Source of the DNA: Gautieria morchelliformis
Lineage: Eukaryota; Basidiomycota; Agaricomycetes; Gomphales; Gomphaceae
NCBI GenBank assembly: GCA_015179125.1
Contig: WHVA01000402.1
Coordinates: 43,385-107,384 of the forward strand
Direction of reading: 5' to 3'
DNA length: 64,000 nucleotides
Part shown: positions 10,419 to 20,871 of the stretch, one piece after another
Numbering within the stretch: position 1 is the first letter of the stretch
Layout of the letters: each line of letters begins with the position of its first letter
The notes under the pieces: model-generated
Told to the model about the DNA's origin: nothing
Databases searched by the model: none
What the model saw: the letters and a program-made list of their open reading frames with translations, nothing else
Position numbers and translations under genes: made by a program

Positions 10419-10835
10419 TGACTCAAATACTCCTGAAGATCCCATTTCAGTTGAGCAGCTCGTTCAAAGAGCTTTGGATGATTTGGAGTCAACTGGAGTC
10501 CTCCAGTGTTCAAACCGAATGAACATTGCAGAGCTTCTGAATCCAGCTGACAAGCTGCACATGTTTGAGGGAACTGATGAGGATATTTATCAGTCAGTGA
10601 TGGATGTAAAGAAGGCACAGGAAGAAAACAAGGACAATAGTGACAACATTGATAATGACATACCCATTGAACCTGCTCCTACGTATAATGAAGCTCTTCA
10701 GCCCATGTTACTTTTGAGGAGATATGTTCGAGACATTGACGATCCATCCACCCGTAAGTTGGAGATGATGATGGGTTCATTTGGACAGAGGACATGGGCT
10801 GCTGGGATGAAGAATTTGAAAGACGGCATATTTCA
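10419..10835 (+). pseudogene. DDE transposase C-terminal fragment (pogo/CENP-B-like)
   Basis: From DSNTPEDPISVEQLVQRALDD through MNIAELLNPADKLHMFEGTD to KLEMMMGSFGQRT this resembles the C-terminal tail of DDE-1 superfamily (Tc1/mariner, pogo-type) transposases that are abundant in Agaricomycetes. This is recognition from memory of the family, not a search. No catalytic residues are included. It follows the copia RT without a spacer. The frame then drifts to a stop at 10974. Confidence 0.65.
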
Positions 10836-13308
10836 CCCGTACATAAGTAGCCTATGGCCTACTAGTACTCTTCGGCAGGTCCCGCACCTCCTAGCCCTAA
10901 CCCTAAATCTCTCGAATACCACATACTCCCTCATATCGCATACTCCAAGGCGTCCACCGAGAGGTATACTTTAGGCGGGAGTCTACTGTAATGTTCGTTA
11001 TTACTAACACCTTCTGCACCAGCCTCCGGGAGTCGAGAACGCTCTCGAACGTCCGGCTATGTGCGCCGGTTCGTCGGCTGACTCATCCTCCTGATTACTA
11101 ACATTAACCACACCTCCTGGGTGCCCTGGTATCGGCCCTATACCCGACACGAGACGCTCAGTCGGGAGCAGATGTTTATCTCAGATCCAGAACCTTCATA
11201 TATGCAGGCATGATGTCAACAGTAACAAACAGCGTCAATTAAATTCTCCTTCCACTGCAGGTATATGCCTTGATCGCTTGGGAGATCGTTCCTTGTCCAC
11301 GTCGTAAGGCTTAAGAAAATGTTTTATAACACTGATTTCATTGCAAATACGCATGAGCTTGAATAGGAGCATTCTCCCGATTTTGCCGAATACAGTCGGA
11401 TATGGACATCGATCTTATCGTCACGATGATGCGCCTCAATCCAGGGGTGAGGCTTGTCAAGACATCGCTGCCTTACGGTAACATGTAGTCTTGTGGATGC
11501 ACGTGTGCCAGTGGTGTGAGAAAACATACAAGGGATGCAGCATATTGAGCGGGATAGATATCCACGGGAAAAAGCGAAATTTGTCCAGGGACGCGCAGTT
11601 TACGGAAAATATGTACCGTAGCCCGCGGTCTTGCTATGGTATTGGGAAGTCCGGTGTCTATACGATTGGGAAATTAAACACGAATCAGCTCGGCTCCACT
11701 GGCCTATCAATACGCTGTCGTTTGGTACGTTTTTAGCGTGATTGACATATCTAGAAATTCAGAGCCTCACACAGTCAACTTTGGCTCAAGGTATTGGACT
11801 TTCAAATCCCAAGGATCAGTGGGAGCTGCATCATTGTCAGCTATCAGAAATTTTCCTTTATGGATAGAGCTCTGGTCGTGGTTGAGGAATGAGCCAAGCA
11901 GACTCATGTCGAGATGAGGTGGTGTCAATCCTATAGGAGTCCAGTGTGTGGCCAATCGGGCGGAAGAGGCGGTGATTGCTGTCAGGACAACATAAGAGGC
12001 CGGAGTACGAACATAGTACAAAATTCTTTTTGTTCTCCATAAATGGCTTAGCATCAGTGACTATATTTATGGCGAATGAATCTCCCGGAGCGCATGTTCG
12101 TTACTGTAGCGTCCATTGAAGATTGTGATTGCTAAGAATCAAGATCGGCGAGTTGGTCTATGTTTGGTGTACCATGAGTGTACCGGATTGTACATACCAG
12201 GTTATTTCCGTGATACATGCGTTTTCCTGAAGTCTGGGAAGTTATTCATATTGCTGTGCATATTCTAATCTCTGAGTAGGCAAAGTCCGGCAAGTGGATC
12301 TGGAGTTGGCGACACTTCTGCGAGGTGGCGGAATGCTACTGGTCAATGCCATCTTGTGAGTTGCATTCATCAGTGCGCCACGTATCAGAGCATCAGGAGA
12401 TCTAGGAAATAAGGCTGCGCGCAAAAGGCTGTGGCCACTGACCAGGTGGGAGCGCCGCTGAGAACACCCTTAATGGCCTGACCCCGCGGAGAACAGATCG
12501 AAGGAGAACATAGACTGTCCATGTGTGTCCATGTAGCATGGGAATGCTGTGTTCAGTTCCAAACGCCTCGGAGAGAAGTTCAAACATGTGAAGACGAGCG
12601 AATGGCCATTCGACCGTTGACAGCCGGACAAGCCAACTGGGAAGCGTTATCGATGAGCTCCACGCCTCGTGCTTTTCCAGAATTGGTGGTTTATGATCGG
12701 CAAAAAGAGTTTTTAGTTGAAAAAATCCCATAGCAGGGTATGCGTAGACCTCCCAAATAGGCAGGTTTGTCCCAAAGAGACGGCTCACGACCCGACCACA
12801 TGGCGCAGATACTCACAAAAGTATATCCAAACCTCCTAGCGCACCTTATTGAAAGCTATCAGTAGTTAAACTGCAGGATAGTATACAAACAACAATTACG
12901 AACACACTAAGGTAATTTCTTTCCAAATTCATGGAGCAGAAGAGGAGGACAACAGTGAGTTTATCTGGAAGGTATCCTGTCCAACAGACTGGCGCTGGGC
13001 GCACCTTGGAAGCTAAGTGCTAGGAATTTAAAACAAGGATGGGCTTCCGATCTTATCCTCTTTGTTCCTCGCCTCGCGTCTCCTTATCCCCTTCAGATAA
13101 TCCAACATGCATAGCCCAGCGTGCCCCCTTGTCGCGTCAGTCAGCACCCCGCCATAAATCCGCTCTTACGGTTACCTTGAGTTGTGGTCTCGCCTGCTCC
13201 CTCATCCACCAACTAATCTCAGCTCTTTCTACCCTCATATAACTTCACGCTAGTGGAATGGTCTCCAGTGCGTCCGCTGTGTCAGCCTAGTCCCATTTGA
13301 CGCATCCA
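10836..13308. other. Region without a recognised gene
   Basis: Only short frames are seen. On the minus strand 11767-12054 (ending DLKVQYLEPKLTV) and 12402-12788 (rich in Trp, Leu and Pro) might be exons of one decayed gene, but no family is recognised. A two-unit telomere-like CCCTAACCCTAAA lies at about 10894. The final 230 bp before the HMG-box gene is pyrimidine-rich, with a TATA-like CATATAAC at about 13236, and probably contains its promoter. Confidence 0.4.
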
Positions 13309-14573
13309 ATGTCTTTCTATCCAGACTGTACCGCCCCCGCACCTGCAAGACCGAAAGGAAAGAAGTACCATGGTCGGGGAAGGGCCCTAGGACATGTCCC
13401 ACGGCCGCCGAATGCCTTCATACTATTTCGATCTGATTTTCTCAGAAACAGCGATATCCCGCCAGATGAAGAATCAAAGCAACAGACACTATCGCGTCTC
13501 GCCGGCATTTGTTGGCGGGACATGTCCCCCGAGGAGCAAAAGCCCTGGCATGACAAGGCTAGGAAAGTCAAACACGACCATAAACTTCAATATCCACAAT
13601 TTCAGTACCGCCCGACCCCGAGAGGGCCCATCAAGCGCCGACGCCAATCGAGGACTACAGAGCAGCAGCTGCAAAAATGTAGTGAGCTCCGTTGCAAGTA
13701 CATCCACGATAAATCAGGCTCTAGTTCCAAAACTAGAGCCAAACCTTGCCCTCCGCCACGCTCAGAGCGTGATACAGCCACACATCAAGGGGATATCCAT
13801 CTCCGTTCCTTGCCCCAGGAACCTGTCTTCATGGAACCTTTGGTTCGGGATCCGTCTCCCCCCCATTCGACCTACGCTCCTTGGGATACTCAATGCTCTC
13901 AAGCAGTAGTAGGTGACTCTTCGTTGCCTCTCAGTGCAATCGCACACATACAAGGACGATGTAACCGGCAGCCCCAGTCAGAGTTCCCTCAAAAGGTGAA
14001 TTTAACTCTACATTCGGAAACGAGTGTTGTTCACCGTAGAGTTAGGCAACTTCTGATCAGCTTGGGGCACATCAGCTCGGGGCACAAGTTATATTCGAGC
14101 CCACGGGCCAAGATATTGCTGCATACCCAAGTTCATCTGAGAACCAAGCGACGATGCAGCACCTCTCTCCTCCAGTAATACATGGTTTTTCATGCCTTCC
14201 AGGAGTCGGCTCTAGTGATCCCGCCTTTCGGCAACCAGCCTACACCGCGCCCCAGCCCGCCCGCGGTACTTTACCTCTTGTGGGTTCCGAGCCCTTCCCA
14301 ATGCCAGTCGAGGCGCATGCGCATTTTGAGGGACTTGGCCTCGGGTTGCCTGCTTTCGATTCAGGGAATGCTTCCGCCTCATTCCCTGTTGATCTCGGGT
14401 TTTCGACAAACATGATCGATTTTTCCGGGCTCTTTGGAATCGACAGTGAATTCCATGAGGCCTTGGTGTTAGGTCTGGGCAATACTCATGCTGGTTCAGA
14501 GTGGTTAACAGCCCCAATAGCCGACCTTTTACAGGTCAGGGCCTCTCCTACCGAGAATCTGGCATTCTCTTAA
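13309..14573 (+). CDS. HMG-box (MATA_HMG type) transcription factor
   Basis: The start is the ATG at 13309 (MSFYPDC). The HMG box lies at about residues 30-105: VPRPPNAFILFRSDFL, SRLAGICWRDMSPEEQKPW and KVKHDHKLQYPQFQYRP. This is the basidiomycete pattern with the N-terminal RPPNAFILFR strand and two Trp residues. A basic stretch GPIKRRRQSR follows. A second coding segment in another frame (about 14203-14573; GLGLGLPAFDSGNASASF ... SPTENLAFS) looks like the C-terminal part after one intron. Its acceptor is probably TTCCAG ending at 14202; the donor is not resolved. The first frame alone would stop at 14178. It probably binds DNA in the nucleus; the target is unknown. Confidence 0.75.
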
Positions 14574-15334
14574 ACGGTCGGATGATCCTGCATGGCTACA
14601 TGCGTCCTGTCAGCCATTTGATACGTGTATCTCTGTTGTCCGTTTTCACGGTTTCGAAATACCCTGTTCCCCTTTCATGCTTATATCTCCTATTACTATT
14701 TTGTACATACAACTTCAAGCTTTCTGTTCACCACTATTCAGGATCAATATTGAAATTACAGTGCGTCTATCGCAAGGGCTAGAGAAGTGTCAAGTAAAAT
14801 TGCAAAATTGCATGCGTTATTGAATTTACGGCTGCCGGTGATCCCGGCCTTGAGTGCCTTCTTATTTTTCGATCTTTGATGAATCAGGGTTTGAGCGAAT
14901 AGTTCCGTTTACGTACTCGTCTGATTGAAGTGCTTCAGTCTCAACTGGGCCAGTGTCGTGAGTATCTTGATATGGCATACCGGTACTGCCCACTTAGTAC
15001 TTAGTTCTACCACTGTCGGGTAGCTCACAAGTGGGACACTGGGAAAACACCTCCGGATTCCAAAACGGTAAATTCAAAAGTGGCTTCGGCGATCGGCACA
15101 ATATTGTCGGACGTGTCTAATTCACATTCCCCTGATCTTTTCTTTCTTTCTACCGCCAGCCTATCGTCCAATACTGTATACATCCTTATTTCCTGTCTCT
15201 TTTCTGTTTCACCGTCTTTCCCTTCTCGGTTGACTCCACGGTACCAAGGCGATCGGACTTCATGTTTGCATGTAATTTTTCTTGGAGGTCCTATTGAAAG
15301 TTATGTAACAGTATAAAAATCAGGTAAATATATA
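14574..15334. other. Intergenic, no gene seen
   Basis: The sequence after the HMG-box stop is AT-rich, with short frames only. It probably includes the 3' UTR of the HMG gene. Nothing else can be supported. Confidence 0.5.
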
Positions 15335-15343
15335 GGGCTCAGG

Positions 15344-17217
15344 CCCAGTGAAAACAGACTCTGGCCAGATATGGTGTGATATGGCAGCCAAATGACACCC
15401 CGCACTCGCCAGACATCGCCAGATAATTGAGACTATGCCATCGGCCAAAATCGCAGATTTGCTTCAAGGACTGGCCAGATCTGGCGCACCATATGTATTA
15501 GTATTTCCAATATATGGCCCTGTATGGCGGATTCTGGTCTCAATTTAATAGTTGATAATATAATATATTTGCATATAGATATAGATAGATAGATACATTG
15601 GACTAGAAAGGTCAACTACAGTAGTAGCTCGCCAGTGACGCATCGACGTTGGCCACACTCTCCAGCCCCAGCCCCAGGCCCTTGCGCCACTTCGTGGGGG
15701 ACTCGTCCCTGGGCCCCGCCGACATGAAACTTGCGCTCGGCCGCGCCGCTGAACTCCCCTGCAGGCGCTGTCTTGAAGAACTCCAGCCGTCTGGGGCACA
15801 CGCCTGGCCCTGTCCCCGCCCCACAAAAACGCGTGCCCCTGCAGTCCATACCAACGTCCCGCGCCACACGCCGCGGCCGCGCTCGCGCCGTAGCTGCCTA
15901 TTAAGTTCTCGAGGTCGCTCCCCGGACCCGCCTCACACGGGCAACGCGCGTCCTCCACGGGGAAGCCCCCCACGTCGCGGTGGGCGTGGGGATCGTGCGG
16001 GAAGGTGCCACCGCTCGGGGGACAAGTCGGGAAGAGCTTCATGAGCTCGTGCCCGGTGGGCTGCGGTGGGAAAGACCCGCCGTGAGGTGGGAGGGCGGTG
16101 CGGGATGTGGGATGTGAGGGGTGGGATGGTGGAGTCTAGGAAGCACCAAGTGGCGTTCTGTACGAGACACGAGGGACTGGGAAAGGGGAGGTACCATCGG
16201 TATAAGTTCATGTCCGTGCGCTGGAGGGCGGTGGGAGATATGAAGCCTGGGAGGGGAGGCTGTTAGTGTTATGTGAGGGGAACTACCTACCGCCTACCGC
16301 TTCCCATATCCGTACGTTGCCGAGTCCCGCCGCAACCCCAAATCCGAGCTGAAATGAATGCATGAAAAATCGAGGCAGGAATAAGTGAGAAAGGAGAAGG
16401 AAAGCGTCAGTATAATATGTATATATGCGCCATGTATATAACGTACGGCACGAATGTACCTCCCGAGATGCAACGCGGCTGACGATGAGGCTTGACTAGT
16501 GACTCGTTGCACGTGGTTTAGTACAGAGGCAGAGGACAGGGCAGTAGCCAGAAGCAAGAAAGCAAGGACTAACGGCTAGAATAGGGGGGTCATTGCGCGC
16601 GAGACAGAGAAGAGAGACAGCGGAGCGGGAGCGCACAGCGGAGGCCTCCGAGCACTACAGCTGCTGACGGCACGATCTCGGGATAACGCAGGTGCATAGC
16701 GTGAGGTGAGTGACGTGACTGTGGAGCCGGAGAGCTACGCTATCGAGTGAGCACGCAGCAGCTGAGGAGATACATGGTCAGGAGTGCAGTGATACACGCC
16801 GGCGATCAGAGAGTGTCTAGACTCAACGACAATGACAACAGGGCGGCGACTTTGCGTGTAGTGAACTAGCGATGGCATGGTGGTGGGTGACGTGGAGAGA
16901 AAGGGGAAACGAAAACAAACTTCGACGCGCGAACTATATACGCCGGCTGGGCTCGAAACTAGCTAGGCGTATTTCACTTTTCAACTTCGACGAAACCCCT
17001 AAGTAAGTATCTACCTAAGTCACATTCGCAGATTCACGGAAATTTTTCCTGGAGTTTCTTCGATGTTATCACAATTCTCGCTGGTTTGGAAAAAGTATTC
17101 TGAGTTTCAGGAATTGCACGCTTACTAAGATAATTTGGTATCTGCATTTCCCGATCCCACCAGATCTCACGCTCTGAGCCAGCTGGTGCCAGATATCACC
17201 AGAGGCACTTTTCACTG
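15344..17217. mobile_element. hAT-like DNA transposon, non-autonomous, with TIRs and target duplication
   Basis: The left end CCCAGTGAAAACAGACTCTGG and the inverted right end CAGTGAAAAGTGCCTCTGG match over about 29 bp with mismatches. GGGCTCAGG flanks both sides (15335-15343 and 17218-17226); 8 or 9 bp duplications fit hAT or MULE elements. Subterminal GCCAGAT/CCAGAT motifs cluster inside both ends (for example 15364, 15420, 15474, 17160, 17189). No transposase is recognisable in ~1.87 kb. The interior has a GC-rich island (about 15640-16100) unlike its AT-rich surroundings, and a short GATA microsatellite near 15583. Confidence 0.75.
15545..16042 (-). CDS. Hypothetical GC-rich frame inside the hAT-like element
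   Basis: A minus-strand frame starts MKLFPTCPPSGG and is rich in Gly, Ala and Arg. Overlapping frames on both strands are also open, as expected from high GC. No domain is recognised. It could be a captured host fragment or simply composition noise. Confidence 0.2.
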   Translation of the reverse strand: MKLFPTCPPSGGTFPHDPHAHRDVGGFPVEDARCPCEAGPGSDLENLIGSYGASAAAACGAGRWYGLQGHAFLWGGDRARRVPQTAGVLQDSACRGVQRRGRAQVSCRRGPGTSPPRSGARAWGWGWRVWPTSMRHWRATTVVDLSSPMYLSIYIYMQIYYIINY

Positions 17218-17226
17218 GGGCTCAGG

Positions 17227-17830
17227 GAAGTTCTCTCAAAGTCGCTGCAATATTTTTCGAGCGTAAATTAATCCACTCGTTACGTAGTATTTGATTGGCC
17301 TCCGAGCGAGTACTCGTATGCCACGCACGTCGTTCGTTTCCATCCGACACTTAGGACGTTCAATGAGTGTGCAGCCAAATGGCATCACTAGTGCTCTTTT
17401 GTACAATTGCCCCATGCAAAGGTTGCTTATTTTACGTACACATTCTGTCCGCACGAATGATCCACATTTCCAATGTAATCAATCATTCAGGTTGGCTCAT
17501 CCGAGCTAGCTATGGTGACCAGTATGTATATTAATATATACATAAATCAAACACCAACCTTGCAACTTTTCTTCGTCTACGAAGTAGTCACTAGAGGAAA
17601 CCTGTCTACCTCTTTCGTCGATCAGGCATACAGCTAGAATTCGAAGCTCGTCGAGAGCATAGAAATTGCGGGGATGAAAACTCAGCAGGAGAACACCAAA
17701 CATATCCGATGTCATGGGATAACTATAGGGTATAGCCAGTCATTTTTGGAGCGTTGTGCAAGAAGTTTGCCTTTCCCCCTGATGTCTTCAGCGAAGTCCA
17801 GCTCCATAAACCTGGCGACAAGTCGGACCA
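17227..17830. other. Intergenic, no gene seen
   Basis: Only short frames are present. The stretch lies between the hAT-like element and the stop codon of the polygalacturonase gene and probably contains that gene's 3' UTR near 17.7-17.83 kb. Confidence 0.5.
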
Positions 17831-19591
17831 TTAATTACGGAAGCTCACGATGAAGGATGCAGGCGACGTACTAGTGCATGCACCTGTGCCGCAGTTGATA
17901 GCTACAGGCGTCGCCGTGCTATCAACTTTGAGTGTGTTTGTATTACCAACAAAGTTGACTTTCTATTTACAGACAAAACACTTAGTAATGGGTTCGCAAG
18001 CGCTGTCGATTAGACCTACGCCGATTTTTACACCACTTTTCGGAGTACCTGTTCAATTTAACATATGTTTCAGCTGTCCTATAAGAGGTCCGTGAACGTA
18101 CCGAGGACTTTCGGGTATGACTGATCAATGAGAACGCCGAATCGTTTGAGGCCGGTACCTGTATTACCACTGTACGTGATGCCACTGACAGTTGAACCAC
18201 TAGCAGCTGCATTCGTTTTTATGCGCAGTGCCTGATCGCTGTATGGTAGGGAAGAGTTGAAAGTCGTTTCAACACATCTCACCGAAAAGCTTACCTGTTG
18301 GTGATGGTGTTGCCACTGATCACAATATTGGAAACTGATACGCCGCTCCCGATGGATCCCTATCCAGGACGTTAAATGAATGATATTTTTGACGTGAGGT
18401 GCACTCTTACAATTGATATTCCATGCCCCCCACTGCATTTGTTCCCCTTGAAAGTGATATTTGTGCCATTGTTGATGGCTAGGCAATCATCCTAGTACCC
18501 CCCAGAAAATAACATAGAAAATCATCTCTGACTCACTAACGTGCGAGAGGACGAGTCATACCTGATTTCGGACGGAGCTGTTTTGAATGATCAAGTCCCC
18601 TACGCTAACGTCAAAGGCATCAGTGTTGTGTCCCGCTGGCTGGCCTTTACTTTTGGAGTTGGGCTGATCGCCTTGCGCTAGATATATCAAGCCGCACGAG
18701 AGAGCTCAGAATAAAACAACGAAAATGCGGATTGATTTGTGCACGGACAGTTGTCAACTATTACGTCCGAAATCACCAGGTGTCCAGGATTGGTAATGGC
18801 AAAGGCCTGAGCGGGTGAATTTATGACTTTGGCGCCTTTAAATGTGCCAGATATTCTGATTCTGAGACATCAACAAGTCAGTGTGCTGCATTAACGTAGA
18901 AACTCGTAGAAAATACACTTCATCATGGGTGTTGGCTTTTGCGTACCGCCATTTGATCCTAGGCCGTCCCAGTAGAAAGGTCCTCCACCATCAAAACTGT
19001 GTCCATTACCATTGACTGTGGATCGTGTGCATTAGATGAGATAACCATCTGCGAGGAAGACAGACAGGTAATAGAGTTTCCGCTGTATATCGGAGAGGTC
19101 GGTTCACATGAGAAGTTCAGGGGAATGGAACACACCTTATTTGGAACTGGGGTCCGGCCCAGCTCGCGTTACCAAATCGAATATCTCCATCTTGTCAGAA
19201 GTATATCAGCCATAGACAAGTATTCGGCTGTGAGGACAGTACGCACTGAGATTGACTGTTGTGCCATCCAGCAAGGCTAAGTTGAGCTGTGAACCTGACG
19301 TTGAGCTTCGTAAGCTGAGTTAATAAAGACTAAGTCAAAGGGTAATCACGAGCTGGGACCTGCCAGAGAATGGCGTAAATTCATATATCCGTGGAGGCGA
19401 CATGTATCAATACTCACGGTGAAGGCATTGATGTTGATGGTGGTGCACCGGAGGGCATTAGCGACATCGCCAAGGTTTGCGATCGTCCCAGTGCATCTTT
19501 TGGCCAGCTGAGAAGGTGGCCTTGACGGGGCGGCGACAACAAGCAGAGAAGGCAGAAGTACAACGAGACAAAGTGGAAGTGGTGAGATCAT
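17831..19591 (-). CDS. Endo-polygalacturonase, glycoside hydrolase family 28
   Basis: This secreted enzyme hydrolyses alpha-1,4 links in homogalacturonan of plant cell walls. It starts at ATG 19591 with a hydrophobic signal peptide ([16 protein letters not shown]) and a KR site (residues 31-32), a likely Kex2-type processing point. All catalytic signatures are present on separate exons: [23 protein letters not shown] and RIKT. The exon order on the minus strand is 19591-19418, a 10 nt exon 19359-19350, 19294-19247, 19190-19136, then [22 protein letters not shown] to [13 protein letters not shown], the active-site exons and the end [14 protein letters not shown] ... SFRN, with TAA at 17833-17831. 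The junction between [13 protein letters not shown] and NGNGHSFDG needs a weak donor (GTGTTCC near 19132), so one splice is uncertain. The product suggests a plant-associated or wood/litter-decaying lifestyle. Confidence 0.9.
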
Positions 19592-19663
19592 GGCCAGGAG
19601 GTGAAGAGAATACCAGAGTTAGTCTGACTCGGAGTCTGGTTACCGTTAATCACCCAGTGGTGG

Positions 19664-19670
19664 CTTTATA
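19664..19670 (-). promoter_or_regulatory. TATA box of the polygalacturonase gene
   Basis: TATAAAG is read on the minus strand 73 bp upstream of the ATG at 19591, a normal distance for a fungal gene with a short 5' UTR. Confidence 0.6.
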
Positions 19671-20871
19671 CAGGCTTCTGCAGACTGCGGGAGATGATCG
19701 AGTAATTGGGTATGTAAACTGTAGTAACCATTTCACTACGAGAGAGCCATGCAGTAGCACTGATCCCATACGAAATAACATCGGGTGCAGGGGCAGCAAA
19801 ATTAGACTCCACAAAGATAAAAGAAAGTGTGGATGACACGTGCGAAAAGACTCACGCCCTTCACCTGGCGTCACCGGTCAGCCTGGATGTATAGGTGCAT
19901 GACGCAAACACTATACTTAACCCTACATGCAAGTGACATCCTTTATCCAACAGCTGCAAGCACTGAGGTTTCCAAGTATGTCAGAGAGGTAGCTGTTCTG
20001 CCAAATTACCCAAAATTAGAGTTTCCAGCGCTATCGGCGATGGGTTTCGTTAGAGTTGGTCCTGATCCATATCATCCGGAGTCCGGTTGTCTTCCATATC
20101 CTGTACATGGCGTCCACTGCGCGAGACAGTCTCTGGAGATCCGTGCCTGAACAAAGACTATCTCGATCGGACGGTCAGGTACTGGCTTTCTCGTCGATAT
20201 TGTAACACGGTCAAAGGATGTTTAGTTTGGGTGGCAAGGTGACAGCTAACTGATTCCTCTGCGAGGGGTGCAGTTGGTATGATGAATGAGGGTTTATTTA
20301 AGAACTGTAAGTAGAGGTGTGATCACGAGAAAATTTGTTGTCTGTGGAGACAGGTAGTCACCGGCGAGGGCAAGTCACCGGAACGGGGTTGGGTTTAAGT
20401 TGTGGACGCGTTGAGGGTGTCAGTGGATCACTCTTTGGCTGCCAAGAGTCCGAGTCTCCGGGAGACTCGCGCATCGGACTCGATTCTCTGGCAGAAACTC
20501 ACACCGCTGCTTTTTGACGTGCACTGCAGGCTGCGAAAACGATTCCTTGACGTGTATATAGCGTGGCCATGAAGGACTGGGAGGACGCTCGATGTGGTCT
20601 ACTCATCGAGTTGTAGTAAGTACTACAGTATTACGAGTCGCATCACGCACATCAGACCACTTCCAGGCGTCACGCGGCAGCACTGACCTGGACCTGTCGC
20701 CGAAATTCAGGCTCAATGTGTTTCGAGTAACCAACGTACATACGGCAACCGGGCGAAGCCTTATTATGGTTGCGTATGGGTTCATTATGCATTAGGCGCA
20801 ACCGTCTCAATGACATCATCGCCGGAGTTCGATTTTGAGCTCTCCAACGATACATCTTGGTCTAGTTGAAG
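19671..20871. other. Divergent intergenic region between polygalacturonase and RTP1
   Basis: No gene is recognised. It must contain the upstream regions of both flanking genes. It includes a 19 bp palindrome at 20451-20469. Confidence 0.5.
20451..20469. repeat. 19 bp palindrome
   Basis: CGAGTCTCC-G-GGAGACTCG has perfect 9 bp arms. The related GAGTCCGAGTCT and GGACTCG lie beside it. It could be a binding site for a dimeric regulator in the divergent promoter region; no protein is known. Confidence 0.55.

Noticed and set aside
10890-10906. CCCTAACCCTAAA, telomere-like
   Set aside because: Only two units; too short to claim an interstitial telomere.
12402-12788. A 128-residue minus-strand frame near a possible gene
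   Set aside because: No recognisable family, no supporting splice structure; mentioned only within the intergenic description.
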